In this document: positions 12,126 through 23,931 of the stretch, piece after piece
How positions within the stretch are numbered: position 1 is the stretch's first letter
Layout of the letters: every line of letters starts with the position of its first letter
Assembly: GCA_029891345.1 (NCBI GenBank)
Contig: CM057009.1
Span: 312,778,184 to 312,842,183 of the forward strand
Origin: Dryococelus australis
Lineage: Eukaryota; Arthropoda; Insecta; Phasmatodea; Phasmatidae
Direction: 5' to 3'
DNA length: 64,000 nt
Notes under the pieces: model-generated
Databases searched by the model: none
What the model saw: the letters and a program-made list of their open reading frames with translations, nothing else
Told to the model about the DNA's origin: nothing
Program-made: the position numbers and the translations under genes

Positions 12126-12728
12126 TTTATATAATGGAAGCTTCATTATCTTGGCCTTATTATTATCATTATTGTTAGTCTTTTGTCGACTGCCACAACA
12201 AAAGAGGTTAGATTATTACTCAAGCTGAGGATGCAAAATTTATTTTTTGTTGCCGTGCAGCGAGAGGCAAAAAGAAAGGGGTGAATTTAGATTACATTTT
12301 ACAATTTTTTTTACAGGTCATAAAAACAAGTAATGAGTCGTAAATCAAGAATTTGCCCATGTTCACATCGCCTTTGATTGCTGTTCCTAAGTGAGGGTCG
12401 TGGACAATGGTTTACATTTGGTGCGATGGGACTCGCTCAAAAGACCATCTCGTTGCTGCTGCTTGCATGAGAGCTGAACTGCAAATGGCATCTGGTACGC
12501 TAGTGTGCTGTTTTGAAGCTTTGCCAGCTTCCTTTTCCTTCCTCTGAGCATCTGCATGACACGACCCCTCCCAGCCATGACGACAACAGGGGTCGTTTCC
12601 ACTCCATGAACGTCGGAAAATGTTCGAGAAGACAACAAATTTGTATAAACAGCCTGTGTTCTCCCGTGATTAGGGATACAGGCCATGGACTTTAAAAGGA
12701 AAGGAACTGCTGTTCCTCTGTTTCAAAT

Positions 12729-12752
12729 GGGGGGGGGGGGGGGGGGGGGGGG
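12729..12752. repeat. Poly-G tract (24 G)
   Basis: Twenty-four consecutive G on the plus strand, the longest G run in the window, inside hAT transposon 1. Length may be affected by sequencing or assembly. Confidence 0.9.
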
Positions 12753-15700
12753 CGTTCCTTTCCATAGGAGTCATAAGATATGTAATTTATATTTTTTATT
12801 ACTTCGTATAAAAATAAATGTCATATCTTTGTGGGAGATTTAAAGTCATGGGATTTTATTACAGAGTTTTAACAGATTTTGTAATCGCATATTGGTAATT
12901 GGCATTTTGTATTTCAAAAATGGAAAAACATTAAGAGTTTTGTAACTATTTATTTTTCTGTGCAAACCAGGCCTGTGTGAATATTTGAATTTTTGAATAC
13001 TGTTTCAAATAACTGAATATTCGTATTCGATTTGATGTTGCATATAAATACCTTGAGATATTGAATATGTATTCAATTTTTCTCGAAGTGTGAATGTTAA
13101 TATTTAGATACAGTAGTTTCAGATGCAAAAGAACATCACGTATTCATATTTCCAGTAGTTAAAGCATTTGCAGCCGATTTTTGTGAAGTATCCAATAACG
13201 TTTTGCAGTACAAAACACTTCTTCCATAAAGAATATGATCATATGATACCATCCGCCATGTTGAAAATTGCTTTATCAATTCGTTTTTGTTGCCTACGAG
13301 ATTCACGTACGCAACTGTCAATTTCATTTTCATATGTGGAGTAAAATTAGATAGACGTGACCAACCTACACCATATGTTTGCAAAGTATTGTATCAGCTA
13401 ACAAATTGCTGCAGGATGTATGTTATGTTGGCAATATTAATGACTATGGAAAAAACTATTACACAGTCTCGGTGAACTGTGCTTGTTTTTATCATGCTTA
13501 TTCGAGTACCTTGTTGGTGTTGTCAAAATTTTTGATCAGTAGTTTATGTGATTTCATTAAGCATAATTGGTTGCAGATACAGTTTCAGTTGTTTTCTTAA
13601 GTGAAATGTAATATTATCGGCACGTGTTTTACTACAGCGGCTCGTTCCGCCATTTTCCAACTGCCATGCTCCTCCCTGAATGACAACGATCAAGGAAGCT
13701 ACACACAAGTATTTATGCTTTGAATGTTTAAGCTTGTTGGTTTCAAGAAATGGGTGCATAGTGTTGATTTTCCTGAATGATTATGCAAATAAACTACTTC
13801 ATATCAGTGATGGACTAACATTATTGCGGTGAAGTGTTCGGGCAAGGATTTCCATACAAAACGTGTGTTCAAGAGGTTGCGAATCACAAACAGTAAGTTA
13901 ACGTGTATTGTAAATAATGTATTTCGAAATAGTTACTTTAATGTTTGAAATGCATGTGCCTCCTTAGGCAGCACTTTCAACTCTTTTGCCTTGTAAAAAT
14001 AATATTTACTTACTACAGTCCATTCCTGACTGGAAGAAACTTTCTCGGAGCCCTGCTAAATATTTACTTGCGGGCCCATTTTGTATGCCAAATGTAAACA
14101 AACATTGCAGTGTGACTGCCATGTAGCATGTCAAAGTCAATGTTTACATTTCATGTGTGTTTGTGTGTACGTGTGCTCTACTTTCGCTACATCTAAACAA
14201 ACATTTAAATGTGACTCCTACTTTTATACCTGTCTGCAATGTTTACAGTTTACAGCTTTTCAAAGAATTCGGTCAAATTCCAAAAAAACATTCAATATGA
14301 ATATTCACAGTTAAGACCTATATTAATTTTTTTTTGTCAGCTTTATGACGTAAAATGCCTGAATTGACGATAGTTCTTACAGTTATTTTATAATATTTTT
14401 CTTTCCACAACATAGCACATAACATGTAATACACGTTAATATTTTGCAGTGATTGTGTTTAACACTGTTACAACTGTGAGGCAAAGAACTTTAGTATTTA
14501 TCCTTTTGTTGTTCATATGTGTTGAGATATTTCTTTAAAAGGACGGCCTCAGTTGGAATGAATATTAAAACGAATTTGTAGTAATTGATTTTAATGTTTC
14601 GATTCTTGGTATTCCGATTTTCAAATTATACATTTCTTCAAGAATCGCTGGTATTGAAGAATTGAGTTTGACATCCCTACTAAAGACTTACTATTGCAGT
14701 TAAAGGAGTAGAAAATGCATATGAAGGCTCCAACTACGTGGCACATGTGTATCCTCTAGGTCAGCTACAGACTGACGATGGTGGCTGAGACATCCGGCTA
14801 CCTCGCCTGCAATCTCCCGCCAACATCGAGAGAAAAATTAAGTAAAAATACATTTGACAAAATGTACATACGAAAACACTGGACAGTACATGAATACTAC
14901 TGGAGGAATTAGTGCAATATTTCCGACAAGTAACATTTGTTAGTTTAAGTCCCAGAGTTCATTTATACACTCCGTGTCGGAAAATAAAATTGAATAAAAC
15001 AAGCCAGAATGGGCAGGCAAAGTACGTAGCAATTATTAAAAGAATAAACAATGCAGTTAAAATTTACACTGGCAGTTAACATCATGTTATTAAATTATGG
15101 AAAAAATTTAATACAAAGAAAAATAATTTTACTTTGGGCAAATGGTATGGTGGACGCCGGAACTGCCAGTATATTTAACGTTAGAATTTAATACATTTAA
15201 AGAAAATAAAATATGCCCTTTTAAAACTAACAAAATATAGGATTAACACTGGAAAACTACAATAGGAATTATGAGTGTTCCAAACACGTGTTTAGTATTA
15301 AAACGTAACCCACGTGACTTCGCACTCATAGGCTCTTTATGCCTCACTTAAGGGGAGCAAAAGGGAGATAAAACTTTCTCTTGCGAATTCTACTCTTTGC
15401 TTTCAGGGGCACAGATTAAAATTGCACTACACACACATTGAGCTGAGTTTACTCTTGAAACAAGGGGTCTGGCGGGTCGTGATCCGGTTCAAAGACCCGT
15501 TCCTGCATGAACGATGACAGTGACCCGTACACGAGATGCACACGGCCATGCGTGTCTAGTGCACAGGCAGAGCATCAGTGGGCTGCATCCCAAGTGGGAC
15601 AGTGAGGGAGACGTGAGTGTGTTAAATAAAAGAAGTTTGAAAATTATGAACCAAAAGGTAGCTCTAAAGTGTAATATATTTTGGACATAAACATAAAATT

Positions 15701-15988
15701 ACAATCTCTTAATTATTTAGTAAATAAATCACAATATAAAAGAATTAATAAACTAAAATAGAAAGTCAACAGCTTCTGGTTTGTTATCTATAATTTGTTT
15801 TAGAATCTTGGCATTAAAAACCACGACTTCAACAGTAAAATGGCTACGCAGAAAATCTGCTTACATGTGAACAACCATCGGTTCTGCCTGGCTGCTCTGT
15901 CTGTACAACGTGATCCGCTTACATGTGAACAAGGCATAATGTTTCACATAGTGAGTTGAATCCAAAACTGAGTGAATTACTTTATATA

Positions 15989-16161
15989 CACAAAACCCTG
16001 TTAAGACATTTCAGAAAAATAATGAAAATGTATGCTTATTAAGCAGGCAAACTTCTTAAAAGGGTAAAATTTTGTATTTGTAACAGACAAAGTGGAAACT
16101 TTTTAAAGCTTATTAAGCAGGACAACATATTAACAGAAAACTTTTTAACAGGGTTTTACTG
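15989..16161. mobile_element. 173-bp pogo-type MITE
   Basis: The left end CACAAAACCCTGTTAAGAC and the reverse complement of the right end CAGTAAAACCCTGTTAAAAAG match over about 16 bp. TA flanks both sides (15987-15988 and 16162-16163). The terminus resembles those of the larger pogo-like elements at 30457 and 39232 (CAGTA[A/G]AACC). A TTATTAAGCAGG phrase occurs twice internally. Non-coding; nested inside hAT transposon 1 near its right end. Confidence 0.78.
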
Positions 16162-16306
16162 TACTTGGCAACATAAAACTACTGTCATTAGACAGTTTTT
16201 GAAGTATACCTTATTTTCAGGCAAGGCAATCTTCCTTATTTTCACCAGTGAAATTTGCCAGTCTCCCTTATTTTCAGTCTCAAAATTTGGCAACCCTACT
16301 TACCGC

Positions 16307-17655
16307 ATACAGTTACAAAATTACATGCATAATAAGGCTAGTAACTCCTAGTTTTCCCATGTCAGGTTGTATTAATTCACAATATATATTAATCATACAG
16401 GATTTTATAATTATTGTTTGCATTTCAGTATTAATTTTTATACTGAATAAGAAAATTACCGACTGATTTTTGTATTATGAATATCCTTTCCTAATTATAA
16501 AAAAACACTTCTTTAAAGTGGAATATTTTGTACATATTAATTAAAATCAGTCTATTTTTAATGTATATTCATATTAGTACTTAAAATCACTAAAGTCATT
16601 TTTAATTATTTGAATAAATTAATTTTTAAATATAAAGAGAGATCCAATGATAACCAAGTTAAATCTTACATAATCATAAAAATAAGAAGAAAAAAATAAC
16701 AATAAGAATATTTTAAACCCACTAATATAATAAAATTACTGAAGAATCAGATTTTTTTAATGAATTACAAAAACTATTATCTTACCTACAAAGGGTTGAA
16801 AATAAATTTAGAGTTGATCCACGCACAATTTTTATGATAAGAAAGCTAAGTATCACAGTAATAAATACAATAAAAATGAATATCAATAATTTGAAGTACT
16901 ACAGTAAATAGAAGAATAAATATTAATTTTTAATGACTGAAAGCAGAAAATGATCTATAGCTTTTTTTGTATTTGTAAGATGCAAATTTATATTTGACGA
17001 TGGCTTATGATGGAAAGAAACCTGGGAAGAACCCACAGTTTATACATCACTAACACCAGAGTACAATGTTCTTGCTGAAAGCCCCCCTCCCACCAGGCAA
17101 CACTTCAGGTTACATTTAAATAAACACATTATAAAATTTTGCTACACTTTGAAATTACAGTCAATTTGTTTCTAAACTAAAAAAGATTTCTAATCCTTGA
17201 AAGTTCATCAACAAGTTGTATTTTTTTTTACATTCAAACTTGCAGTCATAAGTTATAAATACTCTTGTATTAGACCCAGAAATTTTATTTTGTTAATAAA
17301 TAAAATTTTAATTTGTTAATAAATTTGTATGAACAGTTTTAATAAAATAATTGAGTAACATTAAAAAAAAATCTGAATCAATAGTAATACTCATATGTAA
17401 ATGATATATTTTCAAATAGTGTTTGGGTTGTAACTGCTTATAATTCACTTATTGAGATTATTTTTTCGGATTTGTGACATATTGTAACTTTTACGAAAAA
17501 AATTTCGAGATTGGACTTATATTTTTACAGAATTCAGTTCATTGAATAGCACAGGAGCAGATGTCCACACTCACTAACTTGAATTAAAATAATTTAGTAC
17601 AAATAATATTTGAATCAGTAAAATGGCCTTTTAATTGCTAGGAAAGCAACAGTAC
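16307..17655. other. AT-rich intron next to the Atx2 exon
   Basis: Very AT-rich, with A and T homopolymers and no coding signal. In gene orientation this is the start of the intron downstream of the exon at 17656-17812. Confidence 0.6.
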
Positions 17656-17812
17656 CTTTCCGGAAACGGTTCCCCTGATTCGCAGGGTTGAACGCAGGCT
17701 GACTGGTGACCACATACGCTGGCATCACCATGGTCGGCATCCCGGGAGCTGGAGTGTACTGCGGAGTCTGAGGCGTGTGAGGTCTGGAAGGTGTCGGAGT
17801 ATTTGGGGAGCG
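17656..17812 (-). CDS. Atx2: Ataxin-2 internal exon, Pro/Thr/Ser-rich
   Basis: Ataxin-2 is a cytoplasmic RNA-binding protein that regulates translation, mRNA stability and stress granules. This minus-strand exon begins after acceptor TACATTGCAG (AG at 17814-17813) and ends at 17656 before donor GTACTG. It encodes 52 codons plus one base, starting at a codon boundary: [19 protein letters not shown], then [20 protein letters not shown] and [12 protein letters not shown]. The low-complexity Pro/Thr composition right after PAM2 is what the ataxin-2 family shows. The start phase fits the end of the exon at 49186-49409 exactly. The frame stays open past the donor, but that part loses family resemblance, so I end the exon at AAAG|GT. 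Codon use and GC content differ sharply from the AT-rich flanks. Confidence 0.85.
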
Positions 17813-17899
17813 CTGCAATGTAGAAGTGCAAGCACATGTTAAAAGTAATAAGCTACCACATAATTACACGCTGTTTTCACAGGATAGCTTACTACCACG

Positions 17900-17931
<32 letters not shown>
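17900..17931. repeat. Poly-A tract (32 A), poly-T in gene sense
   Basis: Thirty-two A on the plus strand. In Atx2 orientation this is a T tract about 85 nt upstream of the acceptor of the exon at 17656-17812. It may be a retroposed tail or an expanded pyrimidine tract. Confidence 0.9.
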
Positions 17932-17933
<2 letters not shown>

Positions 17934-19638
17934 ACCGGTATCTACATCATCAACTTTCAATTGGAATTAAAGAATAAGCGAAAATTTCAGAACACACTGC
18001 ACTACTTCAAGTCAAAATTTTGAACACACGAATAGAAATCTTTTAGTGTTTTGAACATACAAATGGTTTACACAAACATTTTACATGTAAATCCAAAGAC
18101 CAAAAAGTACAATTTCAATGACCAAATTGACAACCCAGTTAAGACTGTGGCGCACACTTTTAATTTTGAAGTAATAATAATGTGGAAGTCAAAGAATTTT
18201 CACAAAAAATAATGCTAAAATAGCACTTCAGAAAAAGTATTTTACAATACCTAATTTATATACGTTAATGTGTACAATTTTTTCAACATCTGTCACGGCT
18301 TTATGGGTTATCCAAACAGGTTCAGTCTTAAGACAGCTTGCATGCTACTGCTATGCCAATTTCACAGTGATGAAATAGCAATTCAAAACATTTCACCTGC
18401 ACGTGATTGCCAACTCTGTACATGCCACAAATGGTACAAAAGATGACCTTTTCACTCCCTGAAGGTATTCAATAATGCAGCTACTGTGCATGCATGTATA
18501 CCGCAAAGAATGCTGATGGGGGATAAAAATATAGATGCATGTAAGTCTTTTATTTTTACTCCTAGTCAAATATATATTTTTGTGTTGAGTTTAAAATGAT
18601 ATTCAAAGACCTTTCAAGGTCCAACACAATTCAAGGACTTGAAGTCATTGAAAATACATACTAACTTAATATTCAAGAAGTTCCAGCACAAAAGATCTTC
18701 AAAATAACACAAAAAACCGGATGTAGGTATTTATTCTGACTACTGCTGAGCTGGTACTGATACCCAATACTAAAAACAGAATATCGGGATGACCAAAACC
18801 CAACTTGTTTGAAACCAATATTGAACAGTAATATTTTCTTATTTTTTTCCTTTCCCATTTGTGATGGGCAAATCATATTAATATAAATTTGTATTCTTAT
18901 TTAGGTCTGATTCACAAAACAAGAATTTTGGTTCTCCACATTGCTTAGGCTAGGCAAATTTTTAAGAAACATAACTTACAACCTATAAAGCACTTGTAGA
19001 AAGCAAAATGCAGAAAATTACTTCAATTTATCAATATGTGGAAAAACTTGAGAAAATGAATTATACAATGTATGACTAGAAATATTCACTTCCTGACACA
19101 CTGTTAAAATGAATATTCACCTAGACAATTGCTACACGTGACAGCCGTAGTTTGTATTATGCGTGGATATATTTTAAACACCTTGTGGATTCACATTAAA
19201 CAGTGTCAAGTTGCTGCAGATTTAGCTAAAGATAGTAATAATAATAATAATAAATGCAGTCTGTAAGGTTTTTGTGTCACCTTACAAAAACCTTTTGTGT
19301 CACCCTCTATGCAAACAATATTTTGAATTGTAAAAAAATTTCATACACAGACATAATGTAATGTACATGTTCATATCATGATATTTGCTTCAGTGGGGAA
19401 GAAAAAAAAAAAAAAATTTAAAGTTAATTTTTTGAGCAACTGGAATACACCAGCTATCTAATAAATGACCTGAAAAGTAAACTGTACAATAACTCCAAAT
19501 CTTCACAGACAAATGTGACGTTAGCCAACAAAAAATTGTCATCGGTTGCACAAAAATGAACAAGTTTGGATCTGTTTCTATAAAATATTAAGAAGTGACA
19601 ATATTTTGTATACCAAAATGTGGTAGGCATATATATAT

Positions 19639-19669
<31 letters not shown>

Positions 19670-20545
19670 ATATATAAAGTACTTTTTAACAACAAAAAGT
19701 CTCTCTCCTTTGAGCTTCCTTAACTGTTGTTCAATAAATATATATTTATTTCAATTGTCTTACAAAATTAATAAACACTAAAATAATACATATTTGTAAA
19801 TTACAGAAATTCTAAAGTAAGCCTACCTCTAAATACAGTTGAACAGTAAATGCGCTACACATAGCAGACCACCTGTCATAATAAAATTGCTGTAACTGTA
19901 GTGTTTTGTATATTGCATGAAACAAACATTATTTATTTTAAAAAAAATATTTTTAAACAAGTAGTTCTTGGTGGTCCTATGCGCAAAGACATTAGACATA
20001 CAAACAAATAGTCTGTTTAAATTATTTGAGTGTTCTACAAACAAATGAAAGGAATGAAGATCTGAAAATAGAACACCTACCAGAGAATTAAAAACCTCGA
20101 ACAGGTATATTTTATAAACATGCAAAAAAAGATTAAAATTACTGTAAGATTTTCATGAAAGCACTCAATAGCAAAACTTTACTTCCCTACATTTACTGGA
20201 GCATAGAAGACTGGAGAGCTAACTTTTACAAAATCACTACAGAAAAATCTTCCACAAATAATTCATTACACCTTTTGTCTTTCACAAATCTCTTGTTACA
20301 TCATTTTACAAAATGTAACCTTCTTAGAATGTAATCCCACTTGCGTTTTCAAAATAAGTAAAGATGCAACTTCCGATAAACTTTGGTAGATAATTTTTTG
20401 TTTATGTGAGCGCACAAATTTCCAACACTGCCGTACTCTAGCATATTGCTTATGTTGTTCACTTCTGCGTGTCCCACAATACCACTAGCATGCTATATTG
20501 ACAGCTTAACTATTATGTCCTGCCTCATTTTAAGTTGTCCATTGA
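17932..20545. other. AT-rich intron, simple repeats only
   Basis: No coding signal. It contains (AAT)n near 19235-19250, a short stem AAGGTTTTTGT/ACAAAAACCTT (19265-19294) and a TA tract (19632-19678). Confidence 0.55.
19632..19678. repeat. (TA)n microsatellite, interrupted
   Basis: TA repeats with TTA interruptions, partly self-complementary. Confidence 0.85.
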
Positions 20546-22150
20546 TACTGATGCATGACACCCCGTAGACTAGGAGACACTAAGTCAGGTGGAGGAATGT
20601 TTTTTGGTTGGGTGCAAAATTAGGCACACCCTATTCTGGTGGGGGTTCTTGTATTACTTCAGTCCCTACGTGGTACTGGGGCCTTCCCAGTGTAGAGAAC
20701 TGGCCTGGTAGCTTTTTGTCAGGTCCTGCAAAGGCAATCATTTACATCAGGTTCTGTGATTTGGACAATATACCTGGGCGACTGAGGTTATTGGTACTTG
20801 GATGTGTTGGAGTTGAGTAGTTGTTCTGGTCGGCGGGGACAGAGCAACAGGCGTTAGGTACGCAACGGAAGCTGTCAGCTGCTGATCAGGCTGGATGAGG
20901 TACTCTGCGAGCCACGAGTATACCTCCTGCCTCAAGCGGGTTGGAGCCTGGAACAGATCCCTCGGTATATCTGCTGTGACGGGGACGAGTAGTTGATGCA
21001 GAGCTTGGGCTTGTTCTTTGGGAGCAAGCTGTCCAATGGCAGCAACGAGGGTATGAGTCAGCTCTTGTAAACGCCCAACACACACTCACATCCGTAAGGT
21101 GAAAGGCAGGGCTCGTGTGTCATTTATAGTTTTGAGCCACATGAGCGGCTGCAGACGGGGCGGACACCCTATTTCAACACTCGGTGCAAAGGCATGGTGA
21201 GTATTGAAAGTCAGGCCTTGCTGTCTGCAGTCCCTTCACATGGGTGTTGGATTCACCCGTGTTTTCCCAATCCAGGGAACGTCCCCTCCGGCACAAAGGT
21301 AAGGTGGAAAGGATGAACACTGGACTTACAAGCAGGTCTGCAAGCCGTGTACCTGTGATTGGCTATGCCGTTCAACCTACCGGAGTATGTAGAAAGGTTG
21401 GCAGTAGATACTGCTTGTGGGTTGAGTAAGGTGTGTCTTGGCTCATCTGAGTACTGTCCCCGGGATCACCTGTGTTTCTCTCAAGGGCAAGGTCAACTAT
21501 GATAGGTAAAACGTCTATAGGAACGTGGTACTCAGGGATTGGTTTAGACATAATGTTTATTCCATGCTACTGGAAGTAAACATGTGGTGACAAACTTCCT
21601 CCTACATTTTTCAAGAGCTTTACGGGAAGGTGAAAAACGCAAGACAGGTAGAGACGACTTGCTTCTAAGCTAAACGGGATGGAGTAGTATAGCGCTGTAA
21701 AAAATACTGAAAACTATGACTGACTCCCTGCACTGTTTTTTCCCAGTAGGGGCCGCAGTGTATAGTGTAGATAGACAACATTGCAGTTGACAGGTTGGCA
21801 CGATGCTTGGATTATTAAGCAGGGCGAGAAAGGATGAGTCTCAACAATGAAATTGAGGAGAGGTAAACCTTCTGGCATAAAGGTGCGGTGAAGGAAGGAA
21901 GATATAGCGAGGAACAAAGCTGGTGAGATCTTTGGCGGCTGCCTTGACGTTCATTGCCTGGTCTCTCTTGGGCAAGGGGTAGCCGCTGAGCACGGGGTGG
22001 CGAAAAGCATAGCTCTCTGGCGTGACGTCACCGGCTGTATGGGAGAATGAAGACAAACGACGAAACATACTAGTCGTGCCACCTAGAGGTAGTTAGTAGT
22101 ACTCGCTGCCTTGTGGTGCATAGTTTCGGTGGGCCGGTGAATAATACAAT
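20546..22150 (-). mobile_element. Decayed LTR-retroelement with gag-like frame
   Basis: A GC-richer island in AT-rich DNA. On the minus strand a TATA-like ACTATAAATGAC (near 21122-21133) lies just upstream of an open frame with gag-like composition (20747-21085). Toward 21650 the phrase ACTTGCTTCTAAGCTAAACGG resembles ACTTGGTTCTAGGCTAAGCAGG near 43271, in the LTR-like DNA inserted in hAT transposon 2, so both may belong to one LTR family. No duplicated LTR or target duplication was found. Limits are approximate. Confidence 0.42.
20747..21085 (-). pseudogene. Gag-like open frame, function uncertain
   Basis: The frame of about 112 codons is rich in Leu, Ala, Gln and Thr, with helix-like stretches (LTHTLVAAIGQLAPKEQAQA; RLRQEVYSWLAEYLIQ), as in the N-terminal part of many Gypsy-type Gag proteins. 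No zinc knuckle is present. The call rests on composition and on its place downstream of a TATA-like box in LTR-like DNA, so it is tentative. It could instead be a chance frame in GC-rich DNA. Confidence 0.35.
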
Positions 22151-22611
22151 CTCCGCTGGCTGAAACATCCATTCTTGCAGGGTAGACTGTACAATCTTTT
22201 AACGTCTCACGGCCAACGGTAATGCAAACTTCGTAGAATCAGTGCAAGGCTATGCTATGCTGATGAGCTGAATTAGTCTAATTACCATTGTTGAAATGTG
22301 CCTTGCATCAATATAGTTCAAAGTACAATTGAGAGGGTCAAAAGTATCAACAAGAGAGTGAAGATAATGAGTAACACACATTAACCGGACAATAATTAAA
22401 ACTTGAGTTACCAAAATGCTAATCGCAAATTATTGTCTAACAAAATTACTTATTCCTCATACATGTTTCGTTTACATTACTAATCACTGCTCTGAAAAAT
22501 CAGTGAAAGTTCAACCAAAACATAATTTAAAATAGACTTTATAGAGGTGCTACTATCTGTTGATCATCCAGTTTTCTTAGTTTTGTCTATGCTTGGATAA
22601 CTACACCACTT

Positions 22612-23059
22612 TCATTTATACTGTAACGTAATGGTTAGGTCCAGTTGAATTTTAATTAGTTCATGTGTACGAGGAAGATGTAATTTTGTTTCGGTAGAAA
22701 ATAATTTGGCATGAAATGGAAAAAGAGAGGTATGGAATTTCTTAACAGTTACCACCAGTGATGAACATGCAAATACCTCCTGTTTAGGTTTGGGAATGAC
22801 AGTCAGCTTCACTCCACTTCCTAAAAAAAAAAAAAAATTACAAACTAGGGCTACATGTTCTAAAGACATACATAACCACTCTGTCTGAAGTTTCGGGGCA
22901 ATCAACAGAAGCTTCAACAGCAAGTGAAAACCTGTCATGTAGAAAAGAAATTTGTGATAAAGTGGTGTCACCTTTTCCATACAAACCACCTAAGGAAATA
23001 AAACTAGTTGCAAAAATAATATGCACAGAGTTTGTTCCTTTTAAAATTGTGGAATCCAT
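22612..23059 (-). pseudogene. Decayed unidentified ORF, split at a poly-A tract
   Basis: Two overlapping minus-strand frames read consecutively. The upstream one (23059-22838) holds LGGLYGKGDTTLSQISFLHD. The downstream one (22989-22612) holds GSGVKLTVIPKPKQEVFACS and then LFSTETKLHLPRTHELIKIQ. The change between them falls at an A run on the plus strand (about 22821-22834), as expected of a homopolymer slip. Composition looks protein-like. No family was recognised and no splice sites bracket it. A transposon-derived ORF is the likeliest origin. Confidence 0.35.
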
Positions 23060-23592
23060 TGTACTGTGATTGGATATATAAACTTTATCAGCAAGAAAGT
23101 ATCTATTTGTAAAAGTATAGGTAAAAATTTGTATAGGCTCATCTCCAACTCAGACAAAAAGTTTTTAAAATGAACAAAGTTGATAGCTGAGTTAATAATT
23201 TGTATTAGACACTCAAAATAAGAAATTAAGTTGTGTGTCCACATCAACGTTTGTACTGTATTAGAACAATTAAAAAAATTCCTAATATATGTCTCAAATG
23301 GATATCTCCTTGGGTGGATTGAATAATGATGAAATGAGCTAACAGAAAAATAAAATGGGTTAGTAAGTACATTTTTAACACATGGGTTCTTGTCAATGTT
23401 TCAATTTCCGTTTATATTTAATTCAGATACATAATGACGCACGACACATTTCGAGCTTAGAGAAAGTGCAGCCTAAATGAATGACTTTGCCCCATCTAAA
23501 AGTTGCAAAAATCACTTGGCAAGTCACCTCCAATAAAAACATGGTAATGGTGGCACAACACGTAGTACTACCAAGTTGAACGACCCTCAACA

Positions 23593-23788
23593 CAATCTCC
23601 AACCACGTGCTCTCTGCTTTTACTGTCGCCTAAACTCTGCAAGAAGCCATCATGTCGTCGCCCTTCCCCGAAGAAGCAGACAGTTTTACTTTGCAGTTCT
23701 CGCTAAAACAGAGCATGATTCAAACTTTGCGCCGCTGTACGGTTGGCGAGCTGCCCGGCAGAAAGTCACGGCCTCCACAAGTGCATAA
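23593..23788 (+). pseudogene. CFYC gag-like fragment, family A copy 2
   Basis: The plus frame has LCFYCRLNSARSHHVVALPR and ends in ARQKVTASTSA and a stop. Copy 3 has CFYC at 32448-32459 followed by SSHHGPSPKK and ARKSLPS in the same order, with a stop between. Cys-x2-Cys followed by His and basic residues recalls retroelement nucleocapsid knuckles, here with key residues lost. It lies about 230 bp before the promoter-like block, an unusual place for the end of gag. The assignment is tentative. Confidence 0.4.
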
Positions 23789-23842
23789 GGAAAGGATGTG
23801 TAATGCCTCGCAAGGCTCCAGATAAGGATCTAGGGACCCATT

Positions 23843-23931
23843 TGTGACAACATAAGCTCCACCCCCGAGAGGCGGGGCTAATTCCCCCACATCCCTCTGA
23901 GTACCTAGAAGTTATAAAAATTAGTATAAAA
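23843..23931 (+). promoter_or_regulatory. Promoter-like block of family A copy 2
   Basis: The best preserved of the three. TGTGACAACATAAGCTCC is followed by a GC-rich inverted motif (CCCCCGAGAGGCGGGG) and TATAAAA at 23925-23931. An AG-rich start-like CTCAGGAG lies about 20 nt after TATA. The first base could be the TG start of an LTR, but homology between copies extends upstream of it, which an isolated 5' LTR would not explain. Confidence 0.55.

Larger units (their letters stand above)
11610..16298 (+). mobile_element. hAT transposon 1 with 8-bp target duplication
   Basis: The left end starts TAGGGTTGCCA at 11610; the right end is the exact 11-bp inverse, TGGCAACCCTA ending at 16298. The flanks are CTTACCAT (11602-11609) and CTTACCGC (16299-16306), an 8-bp duplication with 6 matches, the length typical of hAT insertion. 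Both ends carry subterminal motifs (repeated CTCCC on the left; CTTATTTTCA on the right). A BED-finger remnant lies near the left end in plus orientation. The remaining transposase could not be followed and the 4.7-kb body holds later insertions, including the MITE at 15989-16161. Confidence 0.82.

Noticed and set aside
12387-12686. 99-codon minus-strand frame inside hAT transposon 1
   Set aside because: Arg-rich stretch but no hAT or zinc-finger motif and opposite strand to the BED finger; not supported as a gene.
12969-14682. Possible second hAT element (CAGGCCTGTGTGAATATTTG against AGGGATGTCAAACTC)
   Set aside because: The terminal match is weak and the 8-bp flanks differ completely.
20544-20570. 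GATGCATGACACC at 20544 resembling the start of family A
   Set aside because: Similarity stops after 12 bases; the downstream family blocks are absent.
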